DNA of 20,938 nt from Chara braunii (GCA_003427395.1 BFEA01000050.1:120293-141230); one strand, 5' to 3'. Shown: positions 9,338 through 18,330, counted from the stretch's first letter. The notes: generated by a model not told the origin, from the sequence alone. Translations and numbers: made by a program.

Positions 9338-9915
9338 GGGAAGGAAAGAAAAATATCTAAACAGTGTGCAGTGTAGCAAGACGCATTCCATGCATTGTTT
9401 TTGTAAGGGACGCCGCGCCCATTACCAGGCTTGTTAAAAAAAAAAAGAAAAAAAACACTCATTCCGAGTCATTTGAGTATATACAAACCTCTCTTTTTTT
9501 TTACACAAACTTCAGCCAATCGAATGAAGTAGGACTATATTCAGAACCCGTGTGGGCCCATTTTCCGTCAAAATTTGTCACGTAGTAAAAGATAAGAAAA
9601 GAATCCATTTTTTGGAAATTTTCCCCTTCAATAATTAGGAAAAAGGGGTTAGGAATGCCCATAAATATAACTCCGACTTGCTGCTATTCTTTCCTTTTTT
9701 TTCCCCCGAGAAGACTGTATAAAATGTAAGCCTTAGGTGATCCATTCAATTTATGACATGATTACACTAAGCTAGCATGAACATCGCCATTTTCACAACC
9801 AGGTTCGTTCTTTATCAATAGCACAAGCCCCGTCCGAACCGCTGGGCTCCCTCTAGTCCCCCACACCACACAAAAGGTTGGTGCATTGGGCTCGGTTTGA
9901 AATTTTGTGGCCCTC
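9338..9915. other. A/T-rich interval without a gene
   Basis: It contains A-rich (9436-9455) and T-rich (9491-9500 and 9690-9702) runs and lies between two inverted SINE-like copies. I see no coding or RNA signal. Confidence 0.4.
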
Positions 9916-10270
9916 TTTTTTTTCTTTTTTTTTAAAACTAAATTATAATCTTCTCTCGATATATCTCCCACTACTACCTACCTACACACAGCTTAGCAAT
10001 CCGCTACAGGGTTTTTCGTGCCCAAGGCAGGAAATCTCTCCTAAGTTAAGAAGGCACATATGCTCTGTGCGGGGAGCAGCACCCAAGCTTCTAACACCAG
10101 GCGCGAGCTGGAAGGCGCAATTGGTCGCTTCCCAGCCAGCCAGGAGGCCCATGCCAATTAACTCCGCTGGAGAACCCGAAGCGCATCACAGGAGGCCGTG
10201 GGGATAGAATGGACGACGTGGGGAATCGAACCCACAACCTCCTGCGAACCACTTCCGTGCTCAGCCCCTC
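9916..10270 (-). mobile_element. tRNA-derived SINE candidate (family S1)
   Basis: On the minus strand a perfect B box, GGTTCGATTCC (10222-10232), sits within GAGGTTGTGGGTTCGATTCC, and an A-box-like GGGCTGAGCACGG lies at 10255-10267. The A/B spacing is compatible with an internal polymerase III promoter. Downstream comes an unrelated body, then GTAGGTAGGTAG, GAGAGAAGA and an A-rich tail at 9916-9933. A second copy of the tail at 9262-9337 shows that it is a repeat. The 5' flank AGAGGG also follows the tail, perhaps a 6-bp target duplication, but that is weak. The acceptor stem does not pair, so a working tRNA gene is unlikely. Confidence 0.55.
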
Positions 10271-10590
10271 TAATAAGGTTACACATGTAATTCAATGATG
10301 ACAAATCCCACCTTTGCACTCAAACAAGAAAAAAAACGAACAGAAACAAAAAAAAATCCCACCCTTGCAATCATAACCACCCCCACCCATCCCCACATTG
10401 ACCAATGCATTGCTTTCCTCTTCTCCATCTCTGCCTACGGTTTACCGGGCGGCTCTGTTTCACGATATATAGTGCCATATGGCTGAGCAGTGGGCAACTT
10501 TGGGGTGCAGAGACAACCCCTAGCAGTACTGCAGCCCTATAAAGCACCACTACCCACCACTACCCCACTTAGATTCTTTGGGTGTTTTTT
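10271..10590. other. No gene seen; A- and C-rich
   Basis: A-rich (10328-10357) and CCACC-rich (10375-10396, 10546-10568) stretches only. The T run at 10585-10599 is the A tail of the following minus-strand U6 copy. Confidence 0.4.
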
Positions 10591-10602
10591 TTTTTTTTTG
10601 AA

Positions 10603-10740
10603 AAAAATTCCCGGAATAATTTGATTGATTCTCAATTTGCGCAATGATATCTTTTACGCGATGGGGCCATGCAAAATCTTCTTCTTGCATCCTTCCAATC
10701 CATTTTTGAGAAAAAACTTTTAACAGATGTCCTTAAGGGC
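10603..10740 (-). pseudogene. U6 snRNA copy 2 (diverged, A-tailed)
   Basis: On the minus strand the copy begins GCCCTTAAGGACATCTGTTAAAA, which retains the U6 5' stem region that copy 1 lacks. It then has a short insertion, GATTGGAAGGATGC, AAGAAGATTTTGCATGGCCCC and a degenerate 3' half (GCGTAAAAGATATCATTGCGCAAATTGAGAATC). The ACAGAGA box is lost. A T/A-rich stretch and then a 15-base A run on this strand follow at 10599-10585. The insertion and lost catalytic box make it a pseudogene. Confidence 0.6.
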
Positions 10741-11382
10741 AACCCCCCCTCCTCCAGCTATTCCCATGGTGGCGGTCAGGTTGAGATTGCTAGAGATGGA
10801 CCACCCTGTGAAGGGGGTCACAAAATTTTGAGTGTCCCCAATTAGGCGATTTTTCTCCCTCGCCGCCTTCAACAAAAAAGAGAACTTGAAAATAATCATC
10901 GATGGCGATATGTCCCACTGTATAAGAGAAAAATGTCAGAGAGAAAAATAATCAAAAATAAAATAAAATTAGAAAGGTTTTTCAACTTTTTTGCTTCAGT
11001 TTGCCAGTCAAAAAGATTGATCCTTTTTCAAAAAAAAAAAAAAAAAAAAAAGCCTTCTGGCACAAAAGCTCAAATGTGATTCATACAGCTGCTTGAGCAG
11101 GACCTCCCAGGACACGGAGTTAAAAAAGAAAAGAAAAGAAAAAAAAAGCCACTCGTACGGCTGGCCACTGCGACGCTTGATCCTCAATAACGGTTGGCTG
11201 GTCACTGTAACACCTGATCCTCCATAATGGGGTTGGGGTGGCCATTGGGGGTTTGGTGGTTAAAGAGGGAGAAGGGGGGGGTAGGGAATGAGCACCAGGA
11301 AAACGACGTCCAGAGGTACACATGGCATAAAGCCCGTATACAAGCCAGTTTACGATTCTCAGTCATGAAGAAGATGGATATG
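10741..11382. other. No gene seen; A tracts and a 37-bp tandem duplication
   Basis: An A run lies at 11031-11052 and A/G-rich DNA at 11121-11148. GGCTGGCCACTGCGACGCTTGATCC (11159) is repeated as GGCTGGTCACTGTAACACCTGATCC (11196), a 37-bp period with a third, partial unit near 11237. No coding or RNA signal was seen. Confidence 0.55.
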
Positions 11383-11528
11383 GATGGTTTTTTTTTTTTT
11401 CACAAATCAAAGAAAAAGACTGAAAAGAAGGATGTATTTTCCACGCATCAATGAAAAGTTGAAAACACAAAAAAGGGCCGAAAAGAAGGATTTTTTTTCA
11501 CACGTCAACGAAAAGGACTGAAAAGAAG
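11383..11528. repeat. Degenerate tandem repeat (~40-58 bp units, three copies)
   Basis: Each unit runs from GAT plus a T-rich tract through CAC-ATCAA-GAAAA to GACTGAAAAGAAG or a close variant. The GAAAAGAAGG ends fall at about 11420-11430, 11479-11489 and 11519-11528. Units differ in length because of T-run changes and an insertion in the second. Confidence 0.65.
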
Positions 11529-11699
11529 GGATATGCTGACAGCTGGGCCCCACTTTTTTCAACTGAATCCATTGACAGGGGTTCCACTGACCCCAAGACC
11601 TTTTTTTTTTTTTTTTTTTTCTTGCAGGAAATGAAAACAGATGAAGAACAAACAAACGATCAAACCGAGGTACACAGATTGTCCGAGACCTAGTTTTCT

Positions 11700-11785
11700 C
11701 TCTATGTGACCATTGATTGGGGAGATCAACGGCCGGCAGATCGAAAATCAATAGACCAGGGCTGAGGTCCCACTTGCACATAGAG
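11700..11785. repeat. Foldback H1 (86 nt)
   Basis: CTCTATGTG (11700-11708) pairs with CACATAGAG (11777-11785), and inside it ATTGATT (11712) pairs with AATCAAT (11747). The right half holds a GGTCCCACTTGCA motif also found in H3. The pairing is discontinuous between the outer and inner arms. Confidence 0.5.
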
Positions 11786-11799
11786 GATTTAGCTAAGCT

Positions 11800-11890
11800 C
11801 CTGAATCTGGATGTGTTTTACAGGGAGATGTGCAGAAAAGCGGTCAATCGCGATTTTCTGCAGCTCTCCACAAACACATCCAAATTCAGG
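11800..11890. repeat. Foldback H2 (91 nt), pre-miRNA-like hairpin
   Basis: CCTGAATCTGGATGTGTTT (11800-11818) pairs with AAACACATCCAAATTCAGG (11872-11890) with one mismatch. Farther in, TGCAGAAAAGCG pairs with CGCGATTTTCTGCA, leaving a loop near GTCAAT. Nearly the whole 91 nt folds into a single stem. It lies 14 bases from foldback H1. It could be a small-RNA precursor or a tiny foldback transposon; sequence alone does not decide. Confidence 0.7.
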
Positions 11891-11941
11891 CATTCGACCC
11901 AATCGTCTTTGCTAGTGTGACCTCGCCAAATTGGATTTTCC

Positions 11942-11971
11942 TTTTTTTTTTTTTTTTTTTTTGGGGGGGGG
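11942..11971. repeat. T run followed by G run
   Basis: About 20 T followed by 11 G. On the minus strand this reads as a C run and then an A tail directly downstream of the U6-like 3' end at 11972. Confidence 0.75.
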
Positions 11972-12024
11972 GGACCATTTCCCGATTAATGTATGCCATC
12001 CTTTAATCCTTACAGTGGGCCCAT

Positions 12025-12109
<85 letters not shown>

Positions 12110-12142
12110 TTTTTTTTTTTTTTTTTTAAAATTTTCCCTCTT

Positions 12143-12185
<43 letters not shown>

Positions 12186-12258
12186 CTTTATCATTCCGAC
12201 TTTCAGTTTTTTGTTCATTTTAACAAAACTGTCTCATTTCGATTTTAACAGATGTCCC
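11972..12258 (-). pseudogene. U6 snRNA copy 3, split by a T-rich tract, A-tailed
   Basis: The U6 3' half is at 11972-12026 (plus strand ACCATTTCCCGATTAATGTATGCCATCC, then GTGGGCCCATGG), the reverse complement of the plant-type U6 end. The 5' part is at 12226-12258 (minus strand GGGACATCTGTTAAAATCG, then AATGAGACAG) and keeps the 5' stem region. Between them lie ~195 bases of almost pure T with a few A and C, which interrupt the copy near the catalytic core. On the minus strand the 3' end is followed by Cs and an A tail of about 20. It is clearly non-functional. The interruption may be a real insertion or an assembly artefact. Confidence 0.6.
12027..12185. repeat. T-rich homopolymer tract, interrupted
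   Basis: A 50-base T run (12027-12076) is followed by further T runs broken by single C, A7 and A4 blocks. Open frames through this tract encode polyphenylalanine and are artefacts. Confidence 0.9.
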
Positions 12259-12382
12259 GAGCCCTTCTTTTCTTTTTTTTCCCTTTTTTTAAAAGCCCTT
12301 CTGCAAGGCCTCCAATTTTTGTTCTGCAACATGGAAATATCCAGGCAGTAATTGTGTTTTTGTTTTTTCCAGAAGTATGCAA

Positions 12383-12487
12383 CCTGGGGCCAAGTCCCAC
12401 TTGCATAAATTCTCCATTCCCGACCTTCGATTAGCAAGATCGACGGCCAGAAATGAAGAATCAGCGTAAGTGGGACTTGGCCCCTGG
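12383..12487. repeat. Foldback H3 (105 bp inverted repeat)
   Basis: CCTGGGGCCAAGTCCCACTT (12383-12402) is the near-perfect reverse complement of AAGTGGGACTTGGCCCCTGG (12468-12487). The interior also pairs: ATTCTCCATT with AATGAAGAAT, and CTTCGAT with ATCGACG. Nearly the whole element folds on itself. The end motif recurs in inverse orientation just past the pentanucleotide array (12689-12703) and at 13096-13112. Confidence 0.75.
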
Positions 12488-12488
12488 T

Positions 12489-12688
12489 TTGATCTGATCT
12501 GATCTGATCTGATCTGGTCCAGTCTGATCTGATCTGATGTAATCTGGTCTACTCTGGCCTTATTCGGCCTTGTCTGGTCTGGTCTGGTCTGGTCTGGTCT
12601 AGTCTGGTCTGGTTTGGTCTGGTCTGGTCTGGTCTGGTCTGGTCTGGTCTGGTCTGGTCTGGTCTGGTCTGGTCTGGTCTGGTCTGAT
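12489..12688. repeat. Pentanucleotide array (TCTGA)n then (TCTGG)n
   Basis: The array begins with GATCT/TCTGA units (12489-12540), passes a degenerate middle (TCTACTCTGGCCTTATTCGGCC) and continues with about 20 near-perfect TCTGG units to 12682. Open frames here give repeated Arg-Pro-Asp-Gln-Thr peptides and are not real genes. Confidence 0.95.
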
Positions 12689-12704
12689 CCGGGACCAAGT
12701 CCCA

Positions 12705-12838
12705 TAAGTTTGAAACACCAGTTCACACGAGCCTATGTTGACGAAGGTACCTTCCAAGGCACGCGAGCCTCCTACTGAGATCTTTTCATAGTGGCCTTCC
12801 GCCTTCACTACCAACCCAGGCCCGAGGGCCCGAATCGA
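12705..12838 (-). repeat. Dispersed repeat R1, block Y copy
   Basis: AACACCAGTTCACACGAGCC, then GTACCTTCCAAGGCACGCGAGCC, then CCAACCCAGGCCCGAGGGCC align with 4078-4190. The two copies differ by several indels, most of which do not disturb the shared minus-strand ALEG...V-N...CELV reading. It adjoins the pentanucleotide array on the left. Confidence 0.6.
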
Positions 12839-13330
12839 AAAGGTTGTATCACGTATACCGGGAAGTGCTCAACAAAGGCTTGGGGGAACTGGTGGCTTAT
12901 GTACTTTTCAAGCTTTTTTTTTGAGTTTTCAGTTTGGACAGGAGGGGGGAACTCGTGCTCAGAAACTACTCTATCATCTAGCTAGTACTGTCTTCCCCCC
13001 CAATAGACACACGGTATTTCTCACTGTACTTGGGGGCGCTTTCACTCTAGATACAGCTATTACGATCGTACGCACATTCTATATGCAGGGGAAGACAGAA
13101 GTGGGACTTGTTCCCTGGTCAAGTAGCAAACCCATGCTGCTGCAGCAGGGCGGCCCCCACCGCCCTGCACGCAGGGGGGAGAACTCCTTCCAAGACTGCT
13201 CACGGAGGTCAGCTTGCCCATATCTTTTACTTTCCTCGGATCCTTTTTCCTCAACACTTTTCCCCCGGCACGCCACGTGCTTTTCCTCCCCTCCTCCGAA
13301 TTTTGTTTCCCTCTGACGCTGCCACGTTCT
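12839..13330. other. No gene seen; one 11-bp inverted repeat
   Basis: CTGTCTTCCCC (12988-12998) and GGGGAAGACAG (13088-13098) are perfect inverted repeats 89 bases apart. The AAGTGGGACTTG motif of foldback H3 recurs at 13098. Overlapping short open frames lack recognisable domains. Confidence 0.45.
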
Positions 13331-13350
13331 TTTTTCTTCTTCTTCTTCTT

Positions 13351-13419
<69 letters not shown>
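13331..13419. repeat. (TTC)n followed by 67-base T run
   Basis: TTCTTCTTCTTCTTC (about 13335-13350) leads into an uninterrupted T run at 13353-13419. Confidence 0.9.
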
Positions 13420-13421
<2 letters not shown>

Positions 13422-13641
13422 GGACTCGTTACGGAGAACATCTTGTAAGTTGTGACATGTTTCTTTGAGCAATCTCCCTGCATATCAGACAGTTTTTTGT
13501 TGAAGCACACCTCCTCTCATTGTGTTCCCCCTTTTTCCTCATTAACTCCTTTCCGCTCCCGTTCCTGAATCCTGCTCTCATACGCCATGCGCCATGTTTT
13601 TGGGGGGCGGCTGATCCTTCAGACCCTGTGTGTGGAGAAAT

Positions 13642-13730
13642 TCTGAGGATTTTCCTTTTAAAAAAAAAAAAGAACTGCCGGGGGTAGTGTGATAGTGGTA
13701 AAGAGCACATTCTGAGGATTTTCCTTTTGT
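13642..13730. repeat. 20-bp direct repeat flanking a 49-bp insert
   Basis: ATTCTGAGGATTTTCCTTTT occurs at 13642-13661 and 13711-13730. Between them lie an A run and AACTGCCGGGGG, then TAGTGTGATAGTGGTAAAGAGCAC, which faintly resembles a tRNA D-arm. It may be a target-site duplication around a short insertion, though the A run sits at the wrong end for a plus-strand retroinsertion. Confidence 0.55.
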
Positions 13731-14741
13731 TGGCTTTCCGTCTGTACTTTTTGCAGGATAGTGTGTGGCCTGGGGCAGTACTTTCAAGCCTCTTTTCCCC
13801 CGATGCTAAATTCTACCACACGCCAGTTTACTTGCGGAGCCTGAATGTAGCCACATTCGCAGGAAAAGGAGGGTGCCAAAAGCTAGGGGCCTCTTTCTGG
13901 AGTTTGACTCTTCCTCAGTCTGTTGGGCTGGACATCCTGAAACAGTCCATACAGGGCATGACATATGCCCAGAGTGTACGGCACAATTTGCCGCCTGTTT
14001 GTATTTTATCATTTACATTTCATTGTTTTGTCTGAGTTCTCGTACGAGCAACAGTGTGACACGTGGCAAGCCCCGTTGTCGTCATCGGGGCGACTGTGAG
14101 ATTGTAATCAGATGGCTAGATGTGTGATCGGCTGACATGACAGACCTACCCCCAACCCAACCATAGCGCGCTGTCCAATCACAACTCTGCATCATGGCAA
14201 GCATCTAATCAACTACGGTCTTCACAAGAGTAGAACATACCTTCATTATCGCTGTATCTAGACTGACAGGTCGGCCAAACGGAGCCATAATAGCCGTATG
14301 TTCTATTCGGGTGGAGACGGTACGAAAGATCCTTTACCATGCACAGACGCTACATGCCGCCCCCACACCTCCTCATCTATACCCTTTGGGGGTTGGATTG
14401 TCCGACTACAACACATTCCTTACACATTAAAAGGGCCCCTTTCCCAGCCGTATTTGCTCAACACAGAGACAGAATGAAATGCTTCATCTTCCAGTAAATC
14501 AACAACCATCGCCATGAAACAAGCTGATACTTTGGTGTGAACCCCCTTTGACACCTTGATGCCATGTCAATTGATCAACCCAAGTAACAAGCAACCTCTC
14601 GAAACCTTTCCAACACCTCACTCCTTAGAGATCAAGCTGCTCGATGTTGTTAGTGATGCGGTCTGCATACTCTGCACGTTTGCAAAACCAAGACAGGTGC
14701 ACTTTGATTGCACAAAGAATTTGGCAACCCTACCAATCATC

Positions 14742-14742
<1 letters not shown>
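13731..14742. other. No gene seen
   Basis: A plus-strand frame at 13727-14035 and a different-phase frame at 13873-14127 overlap. The latter holds CPEC, but no domain pattern I recognise. Nothing assignable was found from 14130 to 14740. Confidence 0.4.
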
Positions 14743-14811
<69 letters not shown>

Positions 14812-14826
14812 CTATCTATCTATCTA

Positions 14827-14875
<49 letters not shown>
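14743..14875. repeat. Compound microsatellite (CT)n-(TATC)n-(TG)n
   Basis: About 32 CT repeats (14743-14807) are followed by TATC units (14811-14829) and about 22 TG repeats (14830-14875). Confidence 0.97.
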
Positions 14876-14876
<1 letters not shown>

Positions 14877-15606
14877 AAGGCCGGTGATCAAACACACGCT
14901 CAAGGATCAAGTCCAAGTGGGAATCTGTAACTTTAAAGATCCAGGCCATTGGCTGCGAGACGATCTGGGCCATCATACCTGAGAGACCAGAGGCTGGTCA
15001 ACTGGAGTCAACACTACATATTGACTCAGCCCCTGCTAACCGACATGCAGTCAGTTGCTGCTTGACGCTGGCTCGACAATGGATTGACATTGACGACGAT
15101 GTGAGACTGCTGAAGCTTTGGGCTGGCGCCTTCTCTGTCTGTGGCGCCAGCTAGATACTTGACTTTGCTGACGTGGCTCTTGCCACACTGTCTACGAGAT
15201 TGATTAGACACCGGCGAGGAGGAGGAGGATCAGGGCTGTGAGATTGTGGAAAGCTTACCTGTCTGCGTTCGTGATCGATATTGCGCATTGCTGATTCGTC
15301 TTCAGATGTTGTCTGCGCTGTGCAGGCGCCACGTGGAGGTCTATGCATTGTCAGAGTGTGTCAGAGGAGACTGTCTGCTGACATGGAAGTTGGAGATGCC
15401 CGAAGGACGAGTGGGCTTGTGAGGGAGATCTATCTGCTACGCTGATGGACACTTTCTCTTCCACCCTCGAAGTCTTATCTCCCTCCTATCAGCCTCTTCT
15501 CTGCTGACATGACATTGGGCTACTTGATTACTTGTACAATTTTTGGAGACATTGTATCTGCGCTGAGACATACTGCTTCTCGACATTGACGAGCTTTCTA
15601 CTGACT
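14876..15606. other. No gene seen
   Basis: The sequence is unremarkable. A minus-strand donor-like CAGGTAAGC lies near 15256-15264, without a supporting exon. Confidence 0.4.
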
Positions 15607-15723
15607 GGGCTCATTGCACACGACTCACCAAGTGTGCAAAATGAGAACGAATCTTCCGCTAGAACATGCGAAGATGTACCACCAGTTGTCTTTTGTGCAG
15701 GTGGAGAGTAGTGGACCGAGGCC
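15607..15723. mobile_element. Small inverted-repeat element (family M1), copy 2, inverted
   Basis: The left end GGGCTCATTGCACACGACTC followed by ACCAAGTGTGCAAAA mirrors the right end TTTTGTGCAGGTGGAGAGTAG and TGGACCGAGGCCC. The interior (GAATCTTCCGCTAGAACATG) is the reverse complement of the interior of the copy at 20538-20659. Flanking trinucleotides ACT and AAT do not match, so no target duplication is preserved. No coding capacity. Confidence 0.65.
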
Positions 15724-15878
15724 CAATGTCCGCCAAAAGGTACGCTCCACAGAATATCCGACGGCACCTTTCACAAGTTTCTCACCAAGGCCTACATTTT
15801 TCCAAAGGTCAGCCCGACCCAGTCCCAATCCCCTAAAAAAGCGTGACACATTAACCACGACGTCGGAACAAAATGGCT

Positions 15879-15988
15879 GGTGGTCCAGCTCTTGTCCTGG
15901 TGGTCCAGCTCTTGTCCTGGGTCCAGCTCTTGTACCGGTGGTCCAACTCTTGTACCGGTGGTTCAACTCTTGTACTGGTGGTCCAGCT
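15879..15988. repeat. ~20-bp minisatellite (GGTGGTCCAGCTCTTGTCCT)
   Basis: Five to six units run head to tail, alternating TCCAGCTCTTG, TCCAACTCTTG and TTCAACTCTTG variants. One unit is a few bases short. The open frame across it reflects the array only. Confidence 0.93.
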
Positions 15989-16891
15989 CTCGCTTTGTAT
16001 TTCGTTTTCCTCTTGGAAGTAGTGAGGGATTTGATAGGATCCTCACTGATTCCTCAGGGCAAAGTTTTTTTTTTTTTTTTTTTGTCTCAAAGTTATTTCT
16101 ATGACATTTGGCGGTCGTTCAGGAGGTTCCACTAGAGCGCGAGTAATGGACTGTTACAACCCGTGTGACACTGAAGAAAAAAAAAATGTGAAAAATTAAT
16201 GGCATAAAGACATATAAAAACTAAAAAGTTGGAGATGTCGGGAGTCCCGAAACGTTTCCCATGAGAGTGAGGGTGAGAATGATGTTTCCTATTTTGGCAC
16301 AAGGCCACAGTGTGTAGCCTTCTCTGTAATGCAGGAAGATACATTGCACTGACTCGTGTAGTTGACCCCTATTCGCTTGCTCCTACTTTCTTTCTTTCTT
16401 TCACATTACCCCATTGGTGTCTCACATGTGTTTGTCGCAGAGTACTCACACGTAAACATGCATAACTCGCGTGGACGCGCCGAGTAAGTCAAGTCACTCG
16501 TTAAAAAAAAACTTAAAAAAAGGCGATTGACAAGTACAACAAGTAGCCGTTAAGCCACCAGTACCTTTCTCCGTTGTTGATGTCGAGCCTGAAAATGCCC
16601 TGCGCGCCGTACTTTGCCGAGCCTGTAGGGCGAGGGAGCCAACATGAGCCATTTCTTGATTGGCACAGGTACTGCTCCCACTAGCATTCTGGAATCATTA
16701 TGCCAGTAGCGAGCGAATAGCACCTGCTTGGGTAGTTTCTCCAAAAAAAAACAAAAAACAGCGCTCAACTTGAAAGAGGTGTCTCACCTACCAGCGGTTA
16801 GTGCGCCCTATGCACTCCCTTCTGCGACGTTCGACATCAGCGGAGCGCGCAGTTTTTCTATTTTGGATCGAAGATCAAGAAGGGGAGGAGG
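15989..16891. other. No gene seen; T run and (TTTC)n
   Basis: A T run lies at 16065-16083, (CTTT)n at 16387-16402, and A runs at 16502-16520 and 16742-16757. No gene or RNA was recognised. Confidence 0.45.
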
Positions 16892-17222
16892 GTGGCATTG
16901 GCGGGGCAAAAGAACCACCGTCACAGTCACAACGAACCCCTACCAAGGAGTGCTTAATTTTTTCTTTGGTGTTTTGGAAGTGCGGCCAATCAAAAAGAGC
17001 CTTTCTATTTTTCTTCTTCCATGTCGAGTTCTTCGAAATGAGGGGGAAAAAATACCAAAATCAAAACTAAAATAAAACTTCAAAAGTGTACATCCCGTGT
17101 TGGCATTGATGGGGAAAAAGGAGCTCCGTCACAGTCGCAACCAACCCCTACCAAGAAATACTTAATTTTTTTCTTTGGTGTTTGGAAGTGCGGCCAATCA
17201 AAAGAGCCTTTCATTTCATTCT
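16892..17222. repeat. Pair of ~120-bp direct repeats, 208 bp apart
   Basis: Copy 1 (16892-17016) and copy 2 (17100-17222) share GTCACAGTC[AG]CAAC, CCCCTACCAAG, TTTCTTTGGTGTTT, GGAAGTGCGGCCAATCAAAA and AGAGCCTTTC. They differ by scattered substitutions and single-base indels in runs. A separate spacer of about 83 bases lies between them. The origin is unknown. Confidence 0.85.
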
Positions 17223-17334
17223 TTGAGAGTTGGTTGTCAAGGGGGGGGAAGGCGGAAATAAATTTGTTTTAAAGGGGCTAAGGGGGTTTAAAGGGGGGTG
17301 TCTTAGTGTGATTTTGTTATTTTCTTTTTTATCT

Positions 17335-17415
17335 CCAATTCCGCGAGGAATTCTGATGTGACCCTCAGCCAAAAGTTGTTTGTATTGCAATTCTACACAA
17401 CATAATTTTTTTTCT
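17335..17415. repeat. Dispersed repeat R2, copy 1
   Basis: GTGACCCTCAGCCAAAAGTTG, then TTTGTATTG, ATTCT, ACA and a T-rich end with TTTTCTG match the copy at 18983-19058. The two lie in the same orientation, 1.65 kb apart. Confidence 0.7.
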
Positions 17416-18330
17416 GGAGGCACGCAGCAAGACATGCTGGACACGAAGTGCTATTGTTTGCCATTGATCTTCAGGTTCAGTAGCGGAAGGTTCTGTAAGT
17501 TGAAGAAGGCTGTTTGTGAAAACAGCTGGAGATATCAGAAGTGAGAAGGCTGACATGAGTAACAAAAAATCAGGTGAAAAACATGATCGCCGAAAGTTCC
17601 AGGGTTTCAGCGTTCAGTCAATCTACGGAGAGTGAATCGGTCCCTAAGGAAACCCCGAAAGGCGGCGCCGATGGGTACTAGAAAGTGACGAAATTTGAAT
17701 TAAACTAGCGCTACTGAACAAAACAAAGTTGGATGATTGGACAGGGCCTCAATTTCCGGGAAAAAACTTCTAGAATCAATTGTAGATTGAACTGTACCCC
17801 AAACCGACACAGGTGAACAAGTAGAGTATACTAAGGCGCTTGAGATAACCATGTTGAAGGAACTCAGCAAAATGACTCCGTAACTTCGGGAGAAGGAGAG
17901 CTTTTCTTTGCAAAAACAGACAAAAGTGGCACATAACAGGGGATAGCGACTGTTTATTAAAAACACAGGACTCTGCCAAGTCTTTCGGTTTTTTTTTTGT
18001 TTTTGTTTTTTTTTGCGCTGGGGCTCTCCGGAACCCTTCCTGAGGGTCATCCCCAGCCGGGCACGCGGGCGTGTACCCGGGCACGAGTTGGGTGCCCGAG
18101 CGCCGGAAAAACAGCCTAGATATGCAGTGAATTCACCTGTATTTTTCTGCCATCCGACGGGATGTCACCAATGGCTGAATGGTGTCCCGTCCCAGACATG
18201 CTTATGATTGACACTTTACCTCACTCGTGGGCTAGTGGAAAAGTGCCCTGGATGGATTTTTTTTTTTTTTTTTTAAATAGTTTCCGATGACACTGCCTGG
18301 GATCCACGTAGACCGTGCCTGAACCTTGCC
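17416..18330. other. No gene seen; T runs
   Basis: T-rich stretches lie at 17990-18014 and 18258-18275. A small inverted motif (CATCCGACGGGATG) lies near 18151-18164. No coding or RNA signal was recognised. Confidence 0.4.

Noticed and set aside
10211-10290. Functional tRNA gene on the minus strand
   Set aside because: The B box is perfect, but the acceptor stem has no partner and the T-stem needs a shift; a SINE head explains it better.
12289-12726. Frame with repeated Arg-Pro-Asp-Gln-Thr peptide
   Set aside because: It is the translation of the pentanucleotide array and foldback H3.
13873-14127. Zinc-finger or integrase-like HxxxxH...CPEC segment
   Set aside because: The spacing does not fit an HHCC integrase or a CCHC knuckle, and other phases are equally open.
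15614-16135. 173-codon plus-strand frame
   Set aside because: It spans an M1 MITE, a 20-bp minisatellite and a T run, so its open length comes from repeats.
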